A stretch of DNA of 64,000 nucleotides, from the NCBI GenBank assembly GCA_025786725.1, contig JAHLTZ010000015.1:186001-250000 (forward strand), in the 5' to 3' direction. Shown in pieces: positions 23,601 through 35,700 of the stretch. Under the pieces are notes generated by a model. The model was not told the origin of the DNA and ran no database searches. It was given only the letters and a program-made list of their open reading frames with translations. Position 1 is the first letter of the stretch; each line of letters opens with the position of its first letter. This DNA comes from Syncephalis fuscata (taxonomy: Eukaryota; Zoopagomycota; Zoopagomycetes; Zoopagales; Piptocephalidaceae). Made by a program: the position numbers and the translations under genes.

Positions 23601-25039
23601 ATGTTTGCAAGGAAACGGGCCGAACTGGCGCCCGCCTACCAGGACAAGAATGACAAGTGTCCTATTTGTCGTAGCGAACGCTACATGAATACTACGATGC
23701 GGCTGTTGGTAGGGCCATGCTTTCACACTATGCAAGTCAATAGCGTTGATATACTTGTTATAATACAGCTCATCTAATGACTTTCAATAATAGGTGTGAT
23801 TCGTGTATCGACCGATTGTTCGCGCAAGGACCAGCTCCTTGTCCTGTATGTCATCAAATTCTACGTAAAATGGCATTTGCCGAACCAACATTTGAAGATC
23901 TTGGTGTGGAGAAGGAAGTGCGAATTCGTAAGCGATTAGCCGAAACGTAGGTTACAGCTTTATTAATAATGAGTAAACTGAACAGTAAAGAATATGTTTA
24001 AATGTTATAATGTTTAGATTTAATAAAAGACCTGAAGATTTTGCAACAGCACGTGAATACAACGATTATCTTGAAGATGTAGAGGAGTTAAGTAGGTTAT
24101 TTAAATGATAAGAATAAGGAGATGTTGGACTAAAAATGTATACTATACACCAATCATTGAATAGCGTTCAATATGATTAACGAGGTGGATATCGAAGCTA
24201 CTGAGGCGCGTATTAAAGAATTCCAAGCAGCCAATCAAGATGTAATTCTAGCAAATCATGCCAAATCTGTATGTATAAATTAAAACATATCATTATTATT
24301 ATTAAATAATGAATGATGATAAATAGAAACGAGAAGAAAAGCAGTTTGATCAACAGATGGAGGAAGAACTACAAGCACGTTTACGTGAACGACAAGAAAT
24401 AGAACGAGAGATGACTGAATCAGAACGGTTTAAGAAGAAGGAGAAGGAAGAAATACTGAAAGCATTGGTAAATTGAATGTAGAATGATGCTTGTAAATAA
24501 TAACAATAACAACAAAATAATAATCTAAATTAGGCTACGTCAGAAGAACCGGCAGCAGAAGTGCTTGCTAAACGCACAGCTCTTTCGCTTAAGCGTTCAT
24601 CGATGCGACAAAAAGCAGAAAATGCCCAAAGATTGGCTATTCCACCGGTGGCTTCTTCGCCATTGGCCGATCGTGTTGTTACTGCAATGGATACAGATCG
24701 TACAGTATCATTTCAATTGGACGACACAGAATTTATCCACTTGATCATCTATATGCTGTACCCTTCCTTCCGAAAGCCAATTACGTCGATCCGTATCCTT
24801 TATTGTTGTCTAAACTAGCACTAATGCTAATATAATGCTACAAATATGCTAATTCTGTTATAGCTTAACTTGATGATAGATTTACACACACTGTTTCAAA
24901 TAATGCTGCAGCAAAAGCCGGTGGCTGGACTGTTGATGTACTGCATCAACGTGCTTTAGAATCAGCATTAACTACGTTGTTTTTGCCACCTGTTGTTAAA
25001 AGCACTATGCTTGAGGACAATAATGAAATAAATCAATAA
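23601..25039 (+). CDS. TFB3: TFB3/MAT1, CDK-activating kinase assembly factor of TFIIH
   Basis: RING protein that assembles CDK7-cyclin H and anchors it to TFIIH. ATG 23601 (MFARKRAELAPAYQDKND). A C3HC4 RING follows: CPICRSERYMN ... LLVGPCFHTMCDSCIDRLF ... CPVCHQILRKMAF, then FEDLGVEKEVRIRKRLAETF, NKRPEDFATAREYNDYLEDV and EELTFNMINEVDIEATEARI, which is the MAT1 signature, and a long Glu/Arg/Lys coiled coil. The C-terminus has YPLDHLYAVPFLPKANYVDP, then KAGGWTVDVLHQRALESALT and a stop at 25039. Near 24732-24735 one T appears to be missing (GAATTT before TATCCA) because the conserved C-terminus is in the next frame. The last intron is of U12 type. Confidence 0.93.
24793..24879 (+). other. U12-type GT-AG intron in TFB3
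   Basis: The donor GTATCCTTTA matches the U12 consensus, and the branch motif CTTAACT lies about 11 nt before the final TAG, the correct U12 spacing. Splicing joins NYVDP to FTHTVSNNAAAKAGGW in frame. Confidence 0.8.
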
Positions 25040-25869
25040 AGTATTTTTAAATATAAAAGATAATGATAACTGGATGTAATATGATGTTTATTTGGTTAAT
25101 ACAATCTAATGGTTCGTATATTAGTTGTTCACTTAGTTATATAATAATCGTGTCGATGTTTTAATAAATAATAACAGTTTACATTTTATTGTCCTAAAAG
25201 TGCCTTTATTATAATTTATAGCATCATTTGTATAATGAATGATTTAAGGGACGTGATATTGAATATATGATGAAAATATCAGTTGAACAAAATTTTAAAA
25301 TCGGCAACACTGTTAGTATAATTGGACTCTGGCTGCCGTGCATCCGATTCGTATACGAGCGATATTACAGCTATTCCGCAGATAATTTTTAGAATACTCG
25401 GCAAAACCAATACACAGCCTACTAATGAATAGCTTATTGTTTATGCCGAATAGTATTTCCAATTATAGTATTTTATATTGTAATGTGACATGTAAATTGT
25501 GGAGATCAATTAAACATTTACTACTATTTTTGGAAACCAATTAAGAAAATAACAAAAATAAATTGATTTATAACTATAAACAGCATAATTACTAGTTTAA
25601 ACGATGACATCTCGTGTTGATTTACATAATAATACTAGTAATTAAACCCAGAACATGTGTTTATAATATATTAGCAAATTTGAAACATCCGAAATAAGTA
25701 ACGATCTTTTTGACGCGTGCCATATTAGTATTTTTTTATCGTCATTTAAGTCGACTATAACTATAAAAACGCAGTATAATTTAGACAGTTAGTTTGACAA
25801 ACATTATTCCCATTTATTTTTTAAACCAACAACATTTAGACTTTATTTTACTAGCAATTAGATTTTATT
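25040..25869. other. Intergenic, no supported gene
   Basis: AT-rich 830 nt between TFB3 and a secreted-protein gene in the same direction. No exon chain or RNA gene could be recognised. Confidence 0.4.
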
Positions 25870-27125
25870 ATGCTATTTAACATTAGATCCACGTTTACTG
25901 CGATTTCCGCGCTCCTTTTATTATTAAATGTACGAGATGTTGACTCAAGTCCAACTGCAATAGACACCAACGAAAGTACGTATTAGTAAGACTAGGTTAT
26001 CTTGCTGTATTGATATTTATTTTATTTTTTATAGATGTATTTCTTGGCTCTCGTTTATATCTGCTTGGTGCCCTTGGACAGTCTCGTCTTATTCTGCTCA
26101 AGAGACACGAACCAGTCAATGGCATCCATTACGCAGATGGTGAATTCAACGACAAGCCAGTCCATGTCGTATGCAATGTCAATCCGGATAAAAAAACCAT
26201 TCAATTATGGAAATATACAAGGTAAATATGCGTAACCTTACTGTTTAATTATTAACACCTATGGCTGCAAATATTAGAAACTTTCTGAAACCACTGTTAA
26301 AGACCCTTCATTAATTGCTGGAAAGCAATTTCTTCCTTCCGTCAAGCACACGTTTCCGTTTTTAAAAGGCTCTTGTGCTATTGTTGAATACAGGTGCGAT
26401 GAAAGCCTTCAAATATTCCGTTATGCTACAGCTTTACAGCCCGACTTCATGAGAAAGTCAGAAATGAAAAGACTCTATGGACAGATAAAAAAGGGTATGT
26501 AACAACACTTATACATGGGTTAGCTTAAACTTATCATTGAAATAGGTGTAGACTATTTGGCTAAACTTGGGTTTTTATATAATGATGAGCCCATTGGTAA
26601 GTTGCCTGCCATTTATTATTTGAATATTTAATTAACTGTTATTTAGATATTTGTCTTAATGCTGATATGAACGTTATGCTTAAAGACTTTGGTAAAGCAC
26701 TTAGGCTCGAAATGCCTAAAAATTTGGGTGGCATACTAACAGCCGAACAAGCCGCGAAAAACAATAATGCCATCTTAATTTACCACTCCAAGGTTAAAGG
26801 GTTTTTATCCAAACCACCAACAGAAACAGAAAAAGCTAAAGCTGAATCTGATATGACGGAGATCAGATCTCAAATTCAAATGAATAGAGCCAGCTCTCGA
26901 CGCCGTAGACCCGAAAATCTTAGAGTATTGACAAGAACTGGGTCTGGAGCTATTATATCTTCTTCTTCTTCTTCTTCTTCTCCTGAATCTCCAAGTATTG
27001 AGCCACTTCCACTATATGAACTATTACCTCCACCGTACACCTCAAAACCTTTATCGCCTAATTCACCATCTTCACAGCGTGGTGAACCACCTTCGTATGA
27101 ATCATCTCGCCTTGATCACCAATAA
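25870..27125 (+). CDS. Secreted protein with degenerate kinase-like domain and PPxY tail
   Basis: ATG 25870 gives MLFNIRSTFTAISALLLLLN, a signal peptide, then VRDVDSSPTAIDTNE. Exons (introns GTACGT, GTAAAT, GTATGT, GTAAGT) join in phase. The region GVDYLAKLGFLY, then NDEPIDICLNADMNVMLKDF and GKAL matches the layout of a protein-kinase catalytic loop and DFG segment. The loop Asp and DFG are kept, but the HRD His and Arg and the loop Lys and Asn are replaced, so catalytic activity is doubtful. The N-lobe is too diverged to place a glycine loop or ATP-binding Lys with confidence. The tail has a Ser run (TCT repeats near 26959) and two WW-domain-binding motifs, PPPY and PPSY, odd for an exported protein. 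About 350 aa. Role unknown; an effector-like function is only a guess. Confidence 0.65.
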
Positions 27126-27695
27126 AAAACTATCGTTTGATGGACATCTTATTTCAGAATCTTATCAATCAAATACGTTGACTTTGTAGCATTTTAAAAT
27201 GTAAATAATGTCGTTAGATTTATTAATTTACGCTATAAGCTAGTGTATCTAAACTTTAATTATATTGTGCTGTGCTTATCGATATTGTTAAAATTTTGAT
27301 ATTATGGCCATATTGTTATGATAACGAGGCCAAAAAACACATTAAATGATTGGAAAACATATTACATATAAACGAGCACAAGAATAATAGATATGTTGAA
27401 TATTAGCACTAATAAATAGTAATATTAATCAACACGCTGTATTCTAAGTTTTAAGGTGAATATTAGCAAACACTAAAAGTTAGCATTATAGAATAACAGT
27501 AAAATGTAGTATTACTTAATCATTTAAAATATGGCCTCTGAAATTAGAATTGTAACAATTTAGCAATTATTAATATAACAAAATAGTGTTTCATTTCAGA
27601 AACTTGTTTCTCATTATTTGATCTATTTGTTTTGTTACAGTCACCAATTCATATTGCTCCTATTGATACTACTACTACTACTCATCTTATTCCAA
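27126..27695. other. Intergenic
   Basis: AT-rich, 570 nt. It carries the promoter of the J-domain gene and nothing else that I can support. Confidence 0.4.
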
Positions 27696-28433
27696 ATGAA
27701 TATCGACGAAATACTTGAACAAGTACGTCGTGAACCCGACATTTACGATAACTTGTACGATGTTCTTGGGTGCACGTCGTCAAGTACGGTAGGTAGAGTT
27801 GTTATTACCGCTGTATTTCTACTTATTGTTATGGTAATTTGAATGTAACAACAAACAAAGCAAGAACAAATTACAACAGAATACCGTCAACGTGTATTAA
27901 CTTGTCATCCTGACCGAAACCCGCCAGACGCTGATACAGGTAATTATTGGATAAGCGTGTATATACATATATACATATACATATATAGAGAGAGAAAAGA
28001 CAATACTGTGTGCAAGTAAAGCAATACAATTAAACATTAATTAAACAATTCTATTATATCGTGTATAACTATTACTTTATTAATAAATTGATAGCCCGTA
28101 GAGAATTTGCCCGGTTAACAACTGCTTATGAAATATTAAAGGATAATGATGAGCGTATCCGATATGATCGATGGTATGGAAGTGGTTTGCGCATATCATT
28201 TATTCGTTGGCGCACTATGAGTGAACAGGCTCAGGTAAGTACATTTATATGTATTAATCAATACACTATAATCCTTTATCTAGTCGGTACATTGGCATCA
28301 AGCACCTACACAACCAGTATTGGATAACCGAGCACATGAAGAGATAGTGGTCACATCTAATATACCACCATCATCATCATCAACATCTGAATCTGATCGG
28401 TTATTGGAACAATTTCGACGTTATGAAATATAA
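27696..28433 (+). CDS. DNAJC12: DNAJC12-type J-domain co-chaperone
   Basis: Small J protein that works with Hsp70; in animals it serves aromatic amino acid hydroxylases. ATG 27696 (MNIDEILEQVRREPDIYDNL). The J domain spans roughly residues 14-90: YDVLGCTSSS, then EYRQRVLTCHPDRNP with the essential HPD, and REFARLTTAYEILKDNDERI. The C-terminal part has the DNAJC12-specific SVHWHQAP...PVLD and ends LLEQFRRYEI. The animal protein also ends in a closely similar FRNYEI, which identifies the subfamily. Four exons; TAA at 28431-28433. It converges on SFT2 with 186 nt between stops. Confidence 0.9.
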
Positions 28434-28619
28434 TATTTGTATTAAAATAATCATTATTATTGTTATTAAAACTGTTATCGTATTAAACAGCAATACTTTA
28501 TTAACTTCAAAACCAAATGCTTCTTCTCTTATGTTCTCCACCCATTTACGATCATATGCTATAATGATTATGGCTATAATGCCGATCAATATTACTAATG
28601 GCTAAATGCTAAACACGAT

Positions 28620-29528
28620 CTATCCCAATGACGAGGCGGCGCCACCGACCATTTTACGAATTACAGCACTATTCATTTGATATAATAGCAATAATAATAA
28701 TAATAATAATAAAGCATTAAATATAATATTGACAATATTTGTGTTAAATGACTTACCGGCCGTATGGAATGTAACTGGCACTAAAATCATTATTATTATT
28801 ATACGAGTTAATAATGAGCCATCTATAATAACCATAATAATACATTTTTACACTTACCAATACCAGAAAAGAGCGCAGAATTGAACAATACACAAAATAA
28901 TTGTCAATACGACACTTTTCAACTACAAAAAATAGTTAATATAATCGTGTAACTTCCCCGTGTTCTCCGCGCCTTACCACAATAGCCACAAGTAATGTTC
29001 CAACTAATGCTACCAAGTAGATGATTGTAGCGACCACACGCACTATTGTAAAGTAGTTACAACACGAATAAGCGCTTTTATCATTAGTATATAACATTCA
29101 CTATTTACCTTTAGCAAACATCGTCTTTAATTGACGTAGTGGACCGATAAGAAAGCCCGTACTAACAAATAATGCCATTATCTTATCATTAGCTAATTGA
29201 TACACTATAAATAGATTATGTTACTTACCTGGCTAGCGATAGAATATTGCCTAGTGTATAAAGAATGGCAAATCCTGTGAAATTCAATGTGGCTAGTGAT
29301 AGTGTCGACTATACAAACATAGGTTATTAGACTTTGTCATCTTATTCTACCGAATTGCTTGTACGTTACCAGGATAGTGATGATAAATCCTACAAAGAAG
29401 CATATACCCCAGCCATAGAGTCGCTGCTTCTTTGTCAATGAGCAAAAGTTACAGGCATCGTCCATAATATCGGTCGGTCCGGTGGACGCACCTCTAGACG
29501 AGGATTGAGATGAAAATGGTACTCTCAT
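28620..29528 (-). CDS. SFT2: SFT2-family Golgi membrane protein
   Basis: Small four-helix membrane protein linked to endosome-Golgi fusion. ATG 29528 (MRVPFSSQSSSRGASTGPTD), then CSLTKKQRLYGWGICFFVGF, the family start of helix 1. Helix 2 is SLATLNFTGFAILYTLGNIL. Then come ALFVSTGFLIGPLRQLKTMF with the conserved GP..Q.K, VRVVATIIYLVALVGTLLVA, LTIILCIVQFCALFWY and finally ASYIPYGR, the invariant SYIP end, followed by AVIRKMVGGAASSLG. The SYIPYGR part sits in a 24-nt exon. The N-terminal region is Ser-rich and cytosolic. Its promoter region now abuts a LINE insertion 219 bp upstream of the ATG. Confidence 0.9.
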
Positions 29529-29746
29529 GGTGCTATTGAACCACTACAAATAGACTTGCGCACAGTCTGGGTTACTACTACTGAATGTATAAAGATGGAA
29601 AGGCTTAGAAAGTGTTGCGATGAGCCAAGAAATACGAAGGGCAAGAAGAAGAATAAGAAGAAATACGGTGAACACAACGGTCTCTAATTTCGATACACCA
29701 ATCAAATAAATTCACCTAACAACAATAGACCAATCGTTTTACCTAC

Positions 29747-29763
29747 AAATAAAGAGAGAGATG
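29747..29763. repeat. LINE target-site duplication, left copy
   Basis: AAATAAAGAGAGAGATG, identical to the copy at 36479-36495. The left bases overlap the A-rich tail pattern, so the true duplication could be a few bases shorter. Confidence 0.9.
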
Positions 29764-32700
29764 GATTTGATTTTTGGGACAAAAATTTTTGGTTTTCACG
29801 CGTGAAAAACAAAAGTAAAACTGCACACGTAAAACGAGAAGACACTGTTATAAACACTAGTAAAACTGCTGCTTAAAATAAGACCAATTTATTGAAGAAA
29901 ACGATAATACCAAGAATAATGGATGATATGAAAAAGCATAAATTCATGCTAAAAGTCTGTGATGTGGTACCCATGTCCAACAGCTCAACAGAAGCAGAAA
30001 AGATCGTACAACGGGTGTACAGATCTGTAGATTGCAACGTACTGATCGCCACGCTGAACGACGTTATCTATCTAACCAGCTGGGACAACAATAAAGCTCA
30101 AAGTATTGAATCCACACCTATACCAAACACTGGCGTTAAACCAAGAAGATGCGACACTACCATCAACGCAGCCAGTCCAACGACCGAATACTGCCACGAT
30201 CGATCAATAATGGTGCAGAGGATCCCAAAAAATGCAACCAAGCAAGAAGTAGCAAACGCGCTAAAGGTAGGAGATGATATACCGGATGTACGCATTTTTG
30301 CCCTATACAACGCATCAACAACAACGTACGGTTTCGCTGAATACCACTCAGTAGCTGCAAGAAATCAAGCAATTGAAAGAAAAACTTTTATGATAAACGA
30401 CATGCAGATCTTTGTCGATGAATCAACTCCGAACGAAAGAAGAAGAACCGCAGCTGGCTTCCCCGCCGACGCAGCCCCAGAAGAAGTAAACGACTTTCTA
30501 AAAAGGCAAGGAGCAGCTCGCTTTAAATTTGTAAAAATAAGCGGAAACAGAGAAATTCGTTCGGAGACAAAAGTATTCTTCAACACTGAGGAAGAAGCCA
30601 AATCAGTGGATGGAACCGTCCAACTATTTGGAAATCGGCACGTGATATCCTGGCACTACTACTACGAAGTGTTATGCTTCAAGTGCAGACTGAGTGGCCA
30701 TACACGAGAAGAGTGCAGATGGACCAGATCTGACGAAGAAATAACAAACTTCTACAAGTGGCGGGCTAGCCAGAGCAAAGAAGTACTAGGAAGACGAAGA
30801 GTACGGGTAGCCAACAATGCTACAACTGAATATAAAGCACTGGACCAAATAAGCAGTCGACTAGATAGACTAGAGCGCGGACAGCAAGAGATCAAACAAG
30901 CTACACGTGCCGGACTTGACGACTGCAAAAAAGAAATCAGCGGAAGTAAAGCCGAGATCCAAAGGAACAGTGAAGTAATTCAGCAAATGAACCACCGACT
31001 AAAATACATTCAGTCTGTGAGTAGCCATTTTGGAACAGCTGTAGAAGCAATGAAACGACTGACAGACGAATTTATTCGATCTGAACAAACAAATCTAACG
31101 GTCGGCAACGTGGCTGCAGAAAAAACCAGCCCAATAATTGTCGCGGATGATCAAATGTCCTATTGCAGTGAGGAATCAATCCAGTCCATCTACAGTAACG
31201 CGAACAATACACGCGGTCAACTACCCTACCACGACGACCAGTCAAGCCAACTAGGCTACAGTGTGTCCGACCCCTCCACGTACAACTCAAATGACCAATT
31301 ATCCTATAATGGTGGCCTGTCCAGCCCAACCAGAAATAGTGAGGTCAATGAACAAGGTACGCAGGCGACGCATAATAAATCCCCTCCAACGCTAACAACA
31401 CAGTCTCATCGCACAAATAATACACATGCCACGTCACTATCGGTACCACAACCGTACAACAAGGCCGGAGACGGCCCACAAGCAGCGACTTCCAATACAA
31501 CGAATAACGCGGATACAACAAACGACCAGGAAGACGAACTTTTCCTTGGCGAAAAATCAACGTTCCTTACAAAGCCATTGGAAGACGGTGTGCGGTCGCT
31601 GCGTATAGGACATGTTAATGCTCATTCGTATGTAGATGAAATAAAACAGAATACATTGTTTCACTTCATAAATGATCACATGTTTGATATGTTTGCAATA
31701 ACAGAGACGTGGTTAGACGAGAGAGGAGTGAAAAGACTGAGGTATCCGGCTGAAGTACGTGAAAAATATGTGCACATACATACAGATGCAGGAAAAGACC
31801 ACAGTAGAGGGAACGGTGTAGTGCTGTACATCCATAGGAGATGGGCAAAGAACATGCAGGCATACAACACGCTGGGTAAACACCTAATACACGCGCGGTT
31901 TGCTTTCCGTACTAGAAACTTATCAGTATATGTAATACACTACCCATCAATGAACAGAGCAGTACCTGAATATGCTGAGAGACAAGCAGCAATGGAACAG
32001 TACTTGCAGGAAAATCTGGCGAAAGATGGAAGACAGCATACTGAGTCTATAGTGATGGGTGACTTTAATACAGTTGCCAATAGAGAAATAGACACACATA
32101 GCACGGAAACAGACCACAGCCACTACTCACCACGTCTATTTCATCTACTAGACGCAGCTACTATGATAGATACACTGCGGGTACATTTCCCAACCGATCA
32201 GGTATATACATTCGAGTCTGGAGTGAGAAAATCGCGACTAGACTATATAATGGCATCACAACAACTGGCAACGAGAGTAGTTGGAGTAGGAATAGGCCAT
32301 ATACCGAATTTCAACACTGACCACGCAGCGGTATACGCAGAATTTCAAACTGTAGACCTATTTATGGCAAATAGGAATCGGCAAATTATCGAGCGAAATA
32401 ACGCAAAGATAAAAACAAGCGATCTAACCGACGAAACAGTGGCCAAATTTAGAGCGGAGTTGGATAAAGTAGCAACGGGCCGCATAAGGAAATATCTGCA
32501 GTTGACCAGCTATAGTGATAGTGCCGATATCCACAACATGTTATTGGTAGATGACATATGGAATGATATCGAGAAATGTGTAATGAAAGCAGCAGAAGCC
32601 AAACTGCCACGTATCATAATAAGATTCACTAAGAAGGAATCATTTCCGCGCTGGCCTGAACTGCAAGCAAGTGCAGCGGTGAACGAACTGGTGAAATACA

Positions 32701-35700
32701 GCAGAAGAAATAACGATAGCCAAATCCACGTTATAACCAACAGAGTCAAACGGGCCACCAAAAAGATACTGAGTCTGGAAAGTAGAATAGATAGCGATAC
32801 ATGGGAGGAAATAAAGCAACGACTCATAGAGCCGTGGAATGTACCAGCTGGATATTGGGTCAATCTGAAGACAAGATGGCTGAATCAGGCGAGAAGAAAA
32901 CAGCTTAAACTATCAGCAAACACAGCAGCCAGTGCAACTAAGCGTAGAATGGAACAATTCAGAACCAAGCTCAAAAGAACGCTGACATCAACTCTGGATG
33001 GATATAAAGAACGCTTCAGTCTAACAAATGTGCCAATAAAAGAGGACGGCGTAACCAAACTTGAAGATAGACCAGAAGAAGTACGAAAAAAGGTACAGCT
33101 ATTCTTTAAGGAGTGGTTTGCTGAGCCAATGACAGATGAACGACAGTGGTCGGCAACATGGCGACGTATATACGAACCAAGAGAGTGGTTAAGAAACAGC
33201 TACGACGGCTTGATGGACCCAATCAAATGGGAAGAGTACAGCGAACAACTACAGAAACTGCCTAAAAGGAAAGCAACTGGTCTATCCAATATATCAGCTG
33301 AACTGCTCCAACTGTTACCAGACCACTGGCAAAAACTGATACTAGCGGTAATGAACGCATGTCTAAGGATGAAAGACATACCACAGTCATGGAAAAATGG
33401 CTTAATAATCCCACTGCCAAAAGTAGACCGTCCCAACCCAAGCCTGGATCAACTACGCCCGATAACACTGTTAGAAGTACCTAGGAAGCTATTCTCATCG
33501 ATTATAACGAAAAGACTACAAAGACATGTAGAAAAACCAGGTACACTGGGTGGTAAAAATCACGGATTCACGCCAGGTGCACAAACGGCGGATCTATCAA
33601 TCGTATTCCAAGCAACAGCGGACATAAGTCGATTAATACCAGGAAAGGCAGATATGCTAGTACTCACAACAGATATCCGCCGCGCATACGACTCGGTACC
33701 AATGAGTGGACTAAAGAAGGCACTACAAAGACTATGTATACCCGATGAATACACTGAACTGCTACTGAACATATCAGGGGGCAGGACAACACGCGTGAAC
33801 ACAGCACATGGCAATACCGATCCTTTTGCGCCAGAAAGAGGACTAGACCAAGGAGAAGTCAATGCACCACTACTATGGAAGATATTCTACGACCCTTTGC
33901 TTACCGCACTAGAAGACAACAGCTTCTACGGCATGGAGGCAGGAGAGTTGGTGAACAAGCACTACCCAATGCCGGAGTATATGCAACAAGCACGAACAGC
34001 AACACTAACATATGGTGCGTTTGCCGATGACTTACACCTGGTATCGGGTACATATGAAGGACTGCAAAAGCTGGCAGATATATGCACAGAATTCTTCGAC
34101 ATACACCAGATAGAAGTAGCGGCACACAAATCGCAAATATGGACAAGTGCAAAAACGGCGCCTGAAACCGACCCAATAATTAATCTAGGCAGTGGCGAAA
34201 ATACGGCAATTACCAACGTCCAGAACAGCGCTGCACCGCATAAAATACTTGGATCATATGTCACTCACACTCCAGCTGCGCGCTACAAGGCGATAGAAGA
34301 AATGAATATGGCGATAAACAAATTCATATACATACTAGCGCCGAAAAAACTGTCTACAGAAATATTAGTATATGTATTTAATTCAGTATTAATGCCAGCA
34401 ATAGTACACCGAATACAACACCTACCTATGACAGACGAGCAGCTGAAAATAATGGAGAGGAAATGGAGAGGACTGCTCAAGAAAAAAGCATATGTATGCA
34501 GAAATACGCCAACAGTGCTAGTCAATAACAGCGCATACATCGGGCTGGACTCGCTGAAACTTCGTCGTGACACCAGACTGATAACATCGGCTATCAGAAC
34601 AATAGAAAACGGTGGAAGAGCTGCTAACTTGATGAATGCAGCGCTATGGATGGCCAAATACAGACAACATCTGCCATGCATGCCATGGGAAAGGCCAATG
34701 CAACTGTATAAATCGATAGATTTGATATCCAACACGACCAAGTATCTGGAAGAGTACCAGATAGCAATAAGACCGGCGATAAACGGCATATGGCCCAGTG
34801 AGAGAAGACCAAACGGTACACCACTGAGAATAGCTGCACCTAATATAGCATTTAAAGCTGAACTGAAAAGGAAGCTGGCCAAGCAATCCGTGTACTATAT
34901 GGAAGATGTAATTCGTATGGACAACGAAGATGACATCCTAGACATAAAAGACGAGTGGAAATTAACGGCTAAACAGAGCGATACACTACGTAGAGAAATG
35001 TATGCAGCGATAGAGCGCGACGGAGGAGGAGTCGGAAATGAAATAGCCGGTAACGTCAACACTGATGACCACTTAGCAAAGCCAGCACCACCAGGCGAAC
35101 TAGCCGAGTACAACAGCATATATACAAATGTTAGTGATTATGCAGAAGTACTAGCAAACAGTAAAACACTCACCTGGTACACCGACGGATCGCTTGACTC
35201 GACCAGAACAAAAGGCGGATTTGCGGCGGTATGCGAACATAACGAAGCTATAGATCTAGCTATTAGCGGGCGGATCCACCATAGCGACCTATCATCCACG
35301 TCAACGGAAATACTGGCGCTGGCACATGTAATAGCCACAGTCCCAAAGCAGACGGAGCTGATACTCAAAACAGACTCACAAGCAACGATAGACGGCTGGA
35401 AGAGATATGTTGAAGGAAAAAAGCCAGTACAGCATACAACGACAAACGCCGTACTATGGGACCACTTGCAAGCTGTGACAAAGAACCGGGCCGATATCAC
35501 ACTGGAAAAGGTGAAAGCACACAGCGGCATACGAGGCAACGAAAAAGCAGATCTGCTGGCGAAAGTAGCGGCAGCCAGAGAGGGACCAACGTGGAAGCTA
35601 AACCAAATGGCGGCCAATAAACTACGGTTCCGAATAGTCGACAAAGGGGCTACATCACTGCAAAGCATAGCATATATCATGAAGAAAAAGGAAAAAGATC

